A stretch of DNA of 64,000 nucleotides from the NCBI RefSeq assembly GCF_020360975.1, contig NW_025408673.1, positions 3,720,001 through 3,784,000 of the forward strand. The letters are read 5' to 3'. Of the stretch, positions 33,428-42,940 are shown in pieces. The notes under the pieces were generated by a model. The model did not search any database, was not told the DNA's origin, and was given only the letters and a program-made list of their open reading frames with translations. The position numbers were made by a program, and so were the translations under genes. The DNA is from Hirsutella rhossiliensis. Lineage: Eukaryota > Ascomycota > Sordariomycetes > Hypocreales > Ophiocordycipitaceae. Within the stretch, counting starts at the first letter, position 1; every line of letters starts with the position of its first letter.

Positions 33428-33507
33428 GTTTGGTGTCTTCAGTGTCTTCGGTGTCTTCGGTGTCTTCAGTGTCTTCGGTGTCTTCAGTGTCTTCAATGTC
33501 TTCAGTG
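33428..33507 (-). repeat. 9-bp tandem repeat (Glu-Asp-Thr) in gypsy-1 leader
   Basis: About nine units of GTCTTCGGT/GTCTTCAGT (plus strand), which would read as Glu-Asp-Thr repeats on the minus strand. It lies between the primer-binding site and the first gag ATG. Confidence 0.85.
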
Positions 33508-33519
33508 ATCTTGATAGTA
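33508..33519 (-). promoter_or_regulatory. gypsy-1 self-priming primer-binding site
   Basis: On the minus strand TACTATCAAGAT directly follows the 5' LTR. Its exact 12-nt reverse complement lies inside the LTR (33570-33581), about 60 bp after the TATA box. This matches the Tf1/sushi scheme in which the element RNA folds back and primes reverse transcription instead of using a tRNA. Confidence 0.8.
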
Positions 33520-33709
33520 TGTGAAAGGCCTCTAGTGAGTTGATACAACTAACTAGTCCCTATGCTGTTTACTATCAAGATAGAGAAGAAAGAAAGAAAG
33601 AAAGAGAATCTACTACATGAGAGCACAATAGCATTTTATAGCTTCGAGCCAATGGAAGGTTCTAGAAGCTAGGCGGCGCAGCCGCCGTTAAAGCGGCTTG
33701 CCCGTTACA
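33520..33709 (-). repeat. gypsy-1 5' LTR
   Basis: A 190-bp LTR (minus strand TGTAACGGG to TTTCACA) with a TATA box and the self-priming complement. CACAT at 33710-33714 is the target duplication. Confidence 0.97.
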
Positions 33710-33776
33710 CACATCAATATCTACAAGCCTCATCAACCTTTCTTTTGCAAGGCTTATTCACCATTCCCTCAGCCGA

Positions 33777-36700
33777 GGGAGCCAATAGGCTCACGGTACC
33801 CGCGAATCTAATATTTCGCGGGCACCGCGAAAATGACTAATCACAGTCCGTTGTCTGCGTAAAGCCATGATGCGGGTAGTCTGTCGGCACTGTGCTCGTC
33901 GTATGTGTGAGTCTACTGTCTACTAGAACTAAAGAGCTGCTAATATCAGTAGAGCCAACTACGGCTCGACGAAAATACAATCATCTGCCTCAACATGTGC
34001 AGAATACAGCGTTTCCTGCTCTCGGCTGTCCTTTTCTACCTGTCGCCAAATGTCGGCCACGCCCCTCCGTGTGTTGGCTAACGGATTGTCTCCCATCTCC
34101 TTCATGATCTGGGCTTCAACACGCTGATCTTCTGCATGGCTCCAGTCAAGGTATGCCATCATTTCTTCTTTCGTCCATGCTCTCAACCCCGTTGTAGTGG
34201 CGCAATGCCTGGACATTTGTTTGTAGTCCATACACCATTCATAGCTTTGCTTGTCATACCTAGCTGGAAGCCTCATTGCCTTGCGGTATTGTTGGTTTGT
34301 CTTGATGCTGCCGGCCGGCTGCGCTGCATACCATGCGCTTCTTGCAGCGGTATAACTTTTGTGTATAGCTTCTGGTGAATCATATTTCGGCGGCGGTGGG
34401 GCTGGCAAGTCAGGTGAGATAGGTGGTGGCGATACCAGCAGCTCAGTGGCATCGCGGGCGGACCCGGTACGGGCCCGGAATCTTGGTCACCGGGAAAGGT
34501 CGTGGCAACTGAACCTATTTCGGCGTGAAAGGACTGACCCGACTGGGCAGGAGGATGGTCTGGAGCTGTAGTGGGCAGAATTGTAAGGGTTCCTGCGACA
34601 CTCCCAAATCCGTCGCCAGGGACGCATCAGTTGGCGGCTCAGTTGCAAGCTCTGGCTCCTGTGCGTCCAAAGCGGCTTGCACGTACTGGGATGACGGTAC
34701 GATCTCCGATGGTGACACCGATCGTGAATGCATCGACGACGTAGTCTCTGAAGCAGCTCTCCAAAGCGCAGCGGGCAGGCTTTCGCGGTCATCCTATGAC
34801 CAACCGTATGGCACCTGCTGCATGTGGGTGGCGCTTTACGAGCCTCCTCGATACTCTCAAATGCACTGGGTTCTCTCCGAGTGCTCTGCTTGGGAATAGC
34901 CGAACTTGCTAAGGTCGACTCGATTCGCTGGCGCGGCTCTAGCAGCGGCCGGGGAGTTCCATCCCGCTGCAGGTGCCAGTGCGTATGGAAGTGCTCAAGT
35001 AAGAGTACTTGTCCTTGCTCTTGCAAAGATTTTAGAGTGTGAAGGCAAGGCAGCCCGTGGGACTTGGTGAAAGCCCCCGTGCAAGTTGGCGGTGGGGGAG
35101 GATCTCTCCTACCAAGCATCTTCCGCTGCTCCTCCACCTTTCTCAGCGCTTCATGGGAGACCCAACCGCGCACTGAAGCGTATAAGGGCCCAGAGAGCTC
35201 AATTGGGACCCGAATCTGCTGTCGGGCTTGATTCGATCTCAAGTCTGACAGTTGATTGAGTAACGCGTGCTTCATCGCCCTCCAAGCCTCGAAAAGATTT
35301 AGCGTGGACTTTTTGAGATGGGCCTTCAACAATGCATGTATGCCCTCCACGCGCGACGTGACTGTATTTCCAAAATGAGCATGTTGATCAACCCAAGCCT
35401 TAACAAGCTTTTCCTTATACCCTTCAAGCCAGAAAGTTTTGATGTATCCAACTTGTTTGAGGTGGTTGGGTAGGTACTTCTTCTCGAATTGCGTAGCTCG
35501 GTCCTTGAATGCTTCTTCGTTTGGTGCAGCCATGATCGAGTGCCAGAATTGGTAGAACTCAGACCAGCCGTTGCTCTCTGACGTATCAATTGTCTCTGCG
35601 TTTGTGGACTCCGGTTGGTCCTGGCGGACGAAGGCTGGCCGGCAATAGCGGAGGACGGCCTTGTTGGCATGCCACAGACAGAGTAGTGAGCAAGAAGTGG
35701 GAAAAATGGCAACGGCGTTCATACAGGCGATGCAGCGGTCTGTTAGGACGACAGAGGGTAAGCGGGCGCTATGGTGTTCGTACAGTGACCTCAGGCGATC
35801 CAACGCCCACACGAAGTCAGCTTCGGTCTCCCACCAAGGAATGCAAATGCTATGCAAAATGATCGCTGACAAGCATCTACTCCTATCATGTCGAGGAGCG
35901 GCATGCCGTGTTTGTTCGTCTTGTACGTGCAATCTAGCAACAAGACATCTGGGTATGCCTGGAGATACGTCAAGGACTCTGGATGAGCGAACAGGACTGC
36001 GGTCACTCGGCCGTCTTGGCCGAATTGGATCCGACTCCAAAACCCCTCCTGGTCGAGCTGACTGGCCAAAGCGTGAATTGAACTTTGCCCTTCGCATACA
36101 TCTCTCTTGGTAGCTGCAATTCCATTGTAAATGTCTTGTTGTGTGGCAAGAGAATCGCAGTTCTGTCGTATATAGGTCCGAATATCTTTGGGACAATGCC
36201 GGCATTAGAAAGGCGCGATAACTTTTCAATATCTTTCTCCGTCAACCTACGATGAGCAGGATGAGCAGAAGGGTGGCGACTGGGCGCGTGATTATGCAGG
36301 GAAAATCGTTTGTCTGGGCGGTGTCGCACAGCCCAAGATTGCCTGTCGGCTGATTCTTTGGCCAAAATCGAAAACTCACAGCCCGTCCCTCGGGTTGTTG
36401 TCTTTCGCTGACGTTCTATCGACGGATTTGGGGTCGACAAGACCGGTCGCACGCGAAGGTCACTGTCTGTCTGCCACCCTTGGCTCTGGTGGACTTTCCG
36501 TTGTGAAGGCATAGCCCCGCGTCGCAGCCCAAGCGTTGATCGAAATGAGGAGGTCATCGCGAGAGTCGTAGTCAAGTTCCGGTGGAAGACAGTCTTCGGC
36601 AAACGGTGCAGTCGGCCCGAGAGAAGGCGGACCCATTTTAACGGTCGCTACAGCATGTTTAAGCGGACGGGTGCTTTGCTGAGGCGCGTTGTCGACCGTC

Positions 36701-36810
36701 AATAACACGCGCGGTCACCGGGCTCGCGTTCCCCTGCGACATCTGCTTAGTCATTGTCACGGTGCCCGCGAAATATTAGATTCGCGGGTACCGTGAGCCT
36801 ATTGGCTCCC
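33777..36810 (-). mobile_element. MULE-2, second FAR1-type Mutator-like element
   Basis: A 3034-bp element with terminal inverted repeats of about 63 bp (33777-33839 and 36748-36810) that begin GGGAGCCAATAG, the same 12 bp as MULE-1. Each inverted repeat holds a stem CCCGCGAA/TTCGCGGG. No 9-bp direct duplication is visible: CTCAGCCGA lies on the left and GCCTGGCTT on the right. One flank may therefore have been rearranged after insertion. Confidence 0.92.
33959..36708 (-). pseudogene. MULE-2 transposase with FAR1-like domain
   Basis: A minus-strand paralogue of the MULE-1 transposase. It starts near 36708-36630, with DCLPPELDYDSRDDLLISIN matching the MULE-1 N-terminus. The FAR1-like zinc region follows (CEFSILAKES, SLHNHAPS). 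The DDE domain has LLLDCTYKTN (about 35940) and VVLTDRCIACMN (about 35730), and SRVEGIHALL (about 35355) probably holds the E. Then come a SWIM-like segment (CTGAFTKSHGLPCLH) and a CCHC knuckle (CSRCHTVGHRMTAKAC). The conserved tail (AWTKEEMMAYLDWSHA, about 34180) ends it. Frame breaks lie near 36490, 36060, 35790 and 34730. It is clearly diverged from MULE-1, so the two are separate families. Confidence 0.88.
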
Positions 36811-37832
36811 GCCTGGCTTCAACCAACTGGTAAACCCCGTAGTTCCGAAACCCACCTACTTATGCACTATTCCAAGGATAGTAAACAGTTATGAGTCTTC
36901 TCCCTCCGCTGAGTAAAGTCGGACGAGGCTCAAACCTGACCTTGTCCCAGTCGTTACTTGCAGATGATCCACTCGACTGAAACACCCGCCGCGTATGGTT
37001 TCTGCAATCGGAAGATCGGACATGACTACCGCCCCCTCAATGTTCATGTTTGTCATCCCAACTCAGTCAACGTGCAGACTGGCCATCCCAACTCAAATCC
37101 CGCCTTTATCTTGACTCACTGTCGGCCGTCCCAGATTCGCAAGTCATGAACGCCGACTCGCGGCCGTGGTGAGTCAACCAGAACTCGCACTGTACGGACG
37201 GATCCTCGCCCGCCTCATGTCATCCCGATTGAGCGACCGGCCCATGCTAAACATGACGTTCTGGCCCTGGAGCTGATCGAGCTCCTCCCCACGAGTCCCA
37301 CTTGGGCAACACATCATGTCGACTCGCACCAGCTTCCCCGATTACCTGAGCCGGCAAAAGTGTTCGACAGAGTAGTTAGCATTGAATGACTACTCGTGCC
37401 CGCCCCCACTTTAAAGTGGTAGTAAGTACTTTAAAAGCGGTGGATTGTTAAGCGGTCCCTATTACAGTACCAAGCCATCGGTTTACTTTAAACATACTAC
37501 CGTTTCAAGTGACGCTAATCTTTCATCTCCTCAACCCTCGCTGAGGCCTGACTAAGTGCAGTGCATCTACGCAGGACGAACTTCGGCCGCATTAGATTGA
37601 ATGACGCTAGATTCTTTTCTGGGAGTTCTAGCAGGACCTGTTCGGTCAGATTTTATACAGGAACTTTCCCATTATTGTACCGGCTTTCGACCTATGAATT
37701 CCACGTCGTCCCCCGCAACATATCGCCTAGATCTTCAATGAACTCTGCGGCCGCTTGCTCATTGATTCGGCCGCTTGCTATTCATAACGTCAAAGCACAC
37801 CTCTATAAATCGCAGTCACAATCAAAGCAGCC
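36811..37832. other. Non-coding interval and likely promoter of the enterotoxin-like gene
   Basis: No gene is recognised on either strand over about 1 kb. A TATA-like CTCTATAAATCG lies at 37801, about 30 bp before the ATG at 37833. A CCACTTTAAAGTGG palindrome lies near 37408. This is one of the few stretches without a transposon signature, so it may be original host sequence. Confidence 0.55.
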
Positions 37833-38294
37833 ATGAAATCTTACCAGGTCCTAGCCCTGTTTGTGGGCTTTGCTGTTCCGGCGCCAGTAGAGATGCGTCA
37901 AGTCACAGCAAAGGAACCTATCAAGGAGCTTCCCATTTTGGCTAGGGAACTATTGTTGAACCTCTAGGGAGAATAGGCCGCTTAGGATGAACCAACGACC
38001 AACCTTGCCATTATCGCCACTAGCTCCCAGCGAACCCCAGGAGAGTGGTCTCGCGAGCGATGGCAACGGCAGCACCAAAGCAGGCCCAGCGACTATTGGC
38101 CGGTCTCTCCTTAAGACGATTGAGTCAGTCACGCCTTATAAGAATCTCGAGCGCCGCGAAGAACTTGAAATAAAGCCCGCGGCAGACCGTGCGAAACAAT
38201 CCCCTCTTGAAGGAAGACTCCTGCGTGGCGACACTCGACCCACTACCACGGTGTTTCGAGAAGGTCTCCAGCCACGGGGCGACAACAAGTGGAT

Positions 38295-41200
38295 GTCACA
38301 GGTCCGGCTTTGGTGGGCGGTCAGCGGATTACCCCGCAGATTACCGCCGATTACCCGCTTGCCCTTGACATCACCTCTGCCGGGTTGATGTCATCTTCGG
38401 AGCGCCATAAAGCGCGAAAGCCGGGACCGACGACGAGAAAACCAGTTCGACTGGATAGCCTGCGTTTGTGCGATCAGAATGCACCCTGTCTAAGGTCCTA
38501 CATCCTGTCGGTTGCGAGGTTGCGGTGATTTGAAGCATTTTCTAGCCTTGACGCACTGGAGCTACAGCGGCGCTTAGCGGATGCATACCCTGTCTACAGG
38601 CCACTACCGCTGACTGTAGCGACGCAGCCCTGACGGCCTGGGGCACTTTCGCCGCCAAGGTCCTCGTCATTCTATCAGACGGGTGTTCAAAATCACTGCG
38701 CCATCGACTTTTCGCTACCACTGACGTTGAATTGCCCCGACGCACGTTTGTGTCCCTTTTCGCCTTGCCTGTCCTTTCGGATGGCCTTGAACAACTTATC
38801 CAAAGAGCTGGGTCCACGTTCTTCGTCCATTTGCCTCGCCACGATATCTTCAGTTAAGCCGTCCGACTGGGCCCGCCTCCGAACCTCATCGACGATGATC
38901 TTGCGCGTGGAAAGGTAATTCTTCTCTGCAGATGGCCGCCATCGAGCACCCCAGTCTCGCTCAAGAGAATCCACAGAAGGCATTTCGCCCCAGCCCTGCC
39001 GCCAGAGACGCAGCAGCTCCTGTACAGATTTGACAGAACGGGGAGCTTGAAGCTCGGAGGTTCGCGCGGCCCAGGCGGCTCGCCATGCGCTCTTCCCTGG
39101 GGCTTGCCCTGGCCCGCTTGCACCATTCCCTGCTGCTGCTCTAGAGAGCGGAGCGTATGTCGGACCGCCCGCTTGCGAAGGGCCTATCTCGGACCTGAGG
39201 ACCGTCTCTCGTGGAGCGCGGCGCCTCTGTTGATGAGCTCCCGCGATCTCCGCATGTTGACCTGCAGCACCTTGGCCGGGGCTGAAGGTGACGGTGTAGG
39301 TGGCCTGCGCAAACTCATCCAACTTTGCATAGTTCGTAAGAAGCCCCCAAAAGGTCTAGATGTCTTCGCTCAGCTAACTGCTCGGCTGCGACCTGTTGAG
39401 TCAGTACTGTGCGCAGCTTCTCCGCAACCACCGGGATCGCTTTTTGAATGACCGTGGTATGGCTGTCTTCGTGGTCCCGTGTGCATGTGTCTTGAACTTT
39501 GCTGGCGAACGCTTCAAACTCGGGGCAAGAGAAGACCGGATCCTGAAAGATAGGATGGTCGGGGTAGGACTCGCGAAGGAAGACAGCGTCCTGCAGGAGC
39601 ACCTCTCGAAGCCACTCCAGGAGTTCCAAGAAGGCGCCGGCGGCCATGTTCTGCTCCACCCGAGATCTGAGAAAGGGCTACTGTGGGCCTCTTTCCATTT
39701 GTCGAGTTGAGGCCAGACCTGCACGAGTAGCACCACAGGCGGCCTCACGGTGGCCCGGGGCACGAAATAAGACCCCGACCATTCAGGGTCAAAGTCGGCC
39801 ACGGCCCTCATGAATTCGAAAGGCAGGAAGTCAGATAGCAGCCGGTCATTTGGTCTCCGTTATTCCAACGACCGGCTCGGCGGATCTGTATAGTTCGGGT
39901 CAGCCCAGGCCAGGGGGTTGGCGGCTTGCCTAGGGCAGATGACATGCCTGGCCTTCATCCACTCCGGCCATGTCGGCGTTTTGCGTCGCGGCCACTCTAG
40001 GCGCGTGGCTGACCTTGGAGACCTTGATGCCGGCCTTCTTGTAGAACCTGGACGTCCATTCTCGGGCAGTCTGGCCCGACAACGGAGCTGTATATTCGGT
40101 GAGTGAAAGGGTCGATGCACCCTCTGAGTTATGGGATTCCGGTGAATGCCATCACGCTTACCTTGAGGCTCCTTCGCCGATCGGCGGAGCACCTTCGTTT
40201 CATACCAGTCTTCGCTTCTTTGGAAGACGGAAACCTTTCCGCCTTTTCTACCTGCCAGCGCCAGAAAAGCCAGAACGCGAGGGCGCCGATGAGACAAGAT
40301 CGCGGATCTCGATGCCGCAAAGCAGATCCATACTCCATGCGGCCGTGCTGGTTGGTCTTCCCACAGTTCATCACGACAACCAGCGCCTTCGTGGTATACC
40401 CTGGGCCTTGAAGCCCTCGTTGGGTAAGTCCAGGGAAAGCAGTCTGCCAACTCCATCGGCAGGCGGTTGCCGGACCGCAGCAGCATGTGGTTCCCGAGCA
40501 GAAAGTCCACCTGCGTCCTCAGGGCGCAGGCGATCTCTCTCTCGGACCATGCCACGTTGGTGTGGTCGGGCATCTGCGCCGGCGCATACACATCTCTCAG
40601 AGTTCCAACTCCCTGTCCATGTATTCCTTCCTCTTCCGGCTCCAAGTCGTTGCAAGAATGCTGCGTTTGAGCGCCTTCAGTGCCACTCCCTGTGGCCGGG
40701 CCGCAGGATTGACTCCCGGCTCTTCTGCTCGTCGTAAAGCTTCTGTATGGCCGAGACGTAGCCCCGTACAGTATTATACTGTAGTTTGAGCGTGGACTCA
40801 TACAACTCCAAGTCGGAGTCTGACTCGTATTCGCTACCTCCGCCGCCTACAACGATGGTATCTGCTGGGGAAGCTGGGTGTTAGTATGATGGGCTGGCTC
40901 AGTCCGACGACCACATCCCGTGATCAACATCTGTTACCTGATGGTGCTCTGCGTCTTTCACGGCCCTCTTGGCTTCCTGAGCCTCGAGGTGTCGTTTTCT
41001 TTCATCGGCGACCCTCTTTCCTTTCTTTGGAGGACGTGATGCCACTACCTCCTTCATGAAGAGCAAGAGCTTTCCTTCATCGACCAGGTCTCCCGGTAGC
41101 TGTTGGCCCTGTGGTACCGAGGCCGGCCAAACGTCCGGGATCGCAGGCCAGTTGGCTTGACACCACTCCTGTGAGGCAGTCAATGCATGGATCTACATGA

Positions 41201-41634
41201 AGATTGCAGGGCGCGCATGCGGGCTTGCCTTCCATTCTTCCTGCTTGGGACGATAATTTCGCTTCGTATTCTTCGGCTGGGTGTTCTCCAGATCTAACAG
41301 GTAGTGCTCAATGGCCGCCCTGACCCGGGGATCCTCTATCGCGTTCGACATGGTGCAGGCGGTCGCCGTCGCGACGGTGGCAATGGGGGAGGGGGAGGAG
41401 GAGGTGGGAGGAGGAGGTGGAGCGCAACGCGCGTGAGCGAGACCGAAATCGAAGGTCTCGCGCAGGCCCCGCGGGCGTGGACCTTCGATTTTGCCGTCCG
41501 ATGGCGGTAATCCGACTAAGAAAACGCCAGCCCCGCAGGGCCGGGCCTTCGAAAACGACATGGTTTTGCGTGGGGCGGGGCGGTAATCCGATTACCGGAT
41601 GACCGGTCAGCCGGCCCCGGGACCTGTGACACCA
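38295..41634 (-). mobile_element. Crypton-like element with short inverted termini
   Basis: The insertion lies inside the enterotoxin-like gene. TGGAT occurs at both junctions (38290-38294 and 41635-41639), like the short direct repeats made by Crypton recombination. Both ends carry TGTCACAGGTCC as a 12-bp inverted repeat (38294-38305 and 41620-41631), with further inverted words such as CGGATTACC inside. It encodes a tyrosine-recombinase-type gene on the minus strand. Inverted termini are not a standard Crypton feature. Confidence 0.75.
38693..41351 (-). pseudogene. Crypton tyrosine recombinase with NDC10_II and GCR1_C domains
   Basis: This gene would catalyse Crypton integration and excision. 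The ATG at 41351 starts MSNAIEDPRV, and exon 1 ends NYRPKQEEWK. A 60-nt GC-AG intron (41228-41169) restores the family motif EW-CQANW. A second intron (40937-40862) has GT-AG ends and a perfect TACTAAC branch point. The NDC10_II/recombinase region lies at about 40860-39860 (VMNCGKTNQHGRMEYGSALR). A Leu/Phe-rich middle follows (39811-39315). The GCR1_C DNA-binding domain lies at 39322-38693 (RSVKSVQELLRLW, MPSVDSLERDWGARWRPS). Frameshifts near 40730, 40430, 39850 and 39390 make it defective. The catalytic R-H-R-Y set cannot be confirmed. Confidence 0.8.
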
Positions 41635-42353
41635 TGGATATTAGAAGCCACCTAAGTGGTGGCTACGGTAATTCGGGATTTGTACCATTCACGACAAGCC
41701 CCACGACAGCCAAATACTATGCCTTGGGCGGGTCAATGAACCCGCAGCCCACGGGTTATATTTACGTTGTTTCCGCAAGAGGCATACCCGATGGATACAT
41801 TCCTTGGATAAATACCGGGCGCAGCGGAGATACGCAACCAGGAGTTCTCATCAATTGGTGGAACTCCTGGCGAAGCTATAACTGGTGCCTGGAAAATTGA
41901 TAAGAATGGGCAACAGGAATGGATTCGAAATGATGGCTATAATACGGAGCATTATGGAGCGTTCTCTACGCCAAAAAAAATCAACCTTAACCCAAATAAA
42001 TCCAGCCCTTTCCCTTCAATTTTCAAGTGTGGCGGAAAGGAAGCAAAGTTATGGAGCAGAGACGCGTGTGGCCCACTTGAGAAGGGCGAAGAGGAACCGA
42101 AGAAGAACCAAGAGGCCAACAAGAATCAAAAGCCGCCAAAGAAAAGCCCAACAAGCCCGCAGCAAAGCAGCCCAAGACGTCCGGAGCCACCAGATTAGGA
42201 GGTTCTGCTCTTGCTATTGGTGGTGCTATTCCAGAAGGTCTTGAAAATCTTGGTCTTAAACGCGGTCCTGCTCGTCGTCTTCTTCCTGAATCTTGGAAAA
42301 ATTGGCTTATTGAGAAGGGTATTATAAACCCTGATGGACCTCAAAATACAGGT

Positions 42354-42424
42354 GTAAGTTCCTACCCGTGACTGACGAGGAGTCGGATTGCCGGCGGCAT
42401 GCTGATACGGCTGGCAACTCTTAG
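42354..42424 (+). other. Intron A of the enterotoxin-like gene (twin of intron B)
   Basis: A 71-nt phase-0 intron with donor GTAAGTTCC, branch-like GCTGATA and acceptor CTCTTAG. It is nearly identical to the next intron, only 42 nt away. Confidence 0.85.
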
Positions 42425-42466
42425 CCACTTTATAATTCTGGTTCACCTCTTGCAAAAGTTTTTGGT

Positions 42467-42536
42467 GTGAGTTCCTACCCGTGATTGACGAGGCGTCTGA
42501 TTGCCGGCGGCGTGCTGATACGGCTGGCAACTCTAG
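42467..42536 (+). other. Intron B of the enterotoxin-like gene (twin of intron A)
   Basis: A 70-nt phase-0 intron with donor GTGAGTTCC and acceptor CTCTAG. It aligns to intron A along its full length with about six differences. The exon between them (42425-42466, 14 codons) and the last exon (42537-42677, 46 codons plus stop) stay in frame when both introns are removed. Confidence 0.85.
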
Positions 42537-42677
42537 GAACCTACTGCACTTGTCGAGAAGCATATCGAGGATCTTAGTAAATACTTCGAACACCCGTTAA
42601 GTTGCCAAGGCAAGGGCTTAACGGCTGAATATCCAGCCCGAAGGGTAAATATCGTAACCTGCAATTCACTTTCCTAG

Positions 42678-42940
42678 GGGACCCCAGAACCCCATTCGCC
42701 TGCCGCGGGCACACCAGCTGTTCAAACCGCTTCAAACCTGCACTGAGGGAATTGACTGATAGTTAGGGAGTCTCTGCTGCTTCCCAACAGGCCCAACCTA
42801 ACTATAACTATATACTATATATCGAACCTCCTTTCCCCGCAGCTTAGAGGAACATGCCGTTTAGTCAAGGTAGCGTGGTGGATATGGTGGGTCGGTCAGC
42901 TGTTGACCCTGACGCCGTTGTTGGTCAGCGAGGCGCATCT
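42678..42940. other. Helitron A 3' non-coding end
   Basis: No gene is recognised between the enterotoxin-like stop and the helicase stop. The sequence includes an AT-rich TATAACTATATACTATATATCG run near 42800 and probably contains the 3' end of Helitron A. I could not identify a convincing CTRR and hairpin. Confidence 0.4.

Larger units (their letters stand above)
21646..33709 (-). mobile_element. gypsy-1, complete chromovirus with nested insertions
   Basis: Identical-length 190-bp LTRs (33520-33709 as 5' LTR, 21646-21835 as 3' LTR) enclose gag and pol on the minus strand. CACAT flanks both ends (21641-21645 and 33710-33714) as a perfect 5-bp target duplication. Removing the hAT/LINE insertion and its duplication (6614 bp) leaves an element of about 5.45 kb, normal for a Tf1/sushi-type chromovirus. 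The 3' part is inside the right arm of the inverted repeat, so its mirror copy begins before the window. Confidence 0.96.
37833..42677 (+). pseudogene. Secreted heat-labile enterotoxin A-like ADP-ribosyltransferase gene, broken by a Crypton
   Basis: Enterotoxin A-type proteins (Pfam Enterotoxin_a) transfer ADP-ribose from NAD to host proteins; many fungi carry secreted relatives. The ATG at 37833 opens a signal-peptide-like N-terminus (MKSYQVLALFVGFAV). The NAD-binding arginine segment (LLRGDTRP, then LQPRGDN) lies at about 38218-38289. A Crypton interrupts the gene at 38295-41634. Beyond it come the GFVPFTTS and GYIYVVSA segments (41680-41790) and a QEFSSIGG-like segment with the expected catalytic glutamate (about 41840). 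The first acidic residue of the usual E-X-E pair appears replaced. A lysine- and proline-rich part follows, then two short 3' exons. Apart from the Crypton, frame breaks occur near 37960, 41840 and 42190, so the gene cannot produce the full protein as it stands. Confidence 0.72.

Noticed and set aside
33428..33507. CRISPR-like regular repeat
   Set aside because: The units are directly adjacent 9-mers without spacers in a eukaryotic retrotransposon leader, so this is a minisatellite.
36811..37832. A gene in the interval before the enterotoxin-like gene
   Set aside because: Only short frames without motifs. The interval reads as promoter or intergenic sequence.
41169..41228. A GT-AG intron starting at the GTAGATCC near 41184
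   Set aside because: It would be far below normal intron length and would leave residues that break the conserved EW-CQANW junction.
38295..41634. Starship captain (DUF3435 tyrosine recombinase) element
   Set aside because: The gene matches NDC10_II plus GCR1_C as in Cryptons, and the element is only 3.3 kb without cargo.
37833..42677. Recent transfer of the toxin-like gene from bacteria
   Set aside because: It has spliceosomal introns and a signal peptide of eukaryotic type, and such families are widespread in fungi. The window gives no evidence for recent transfer.
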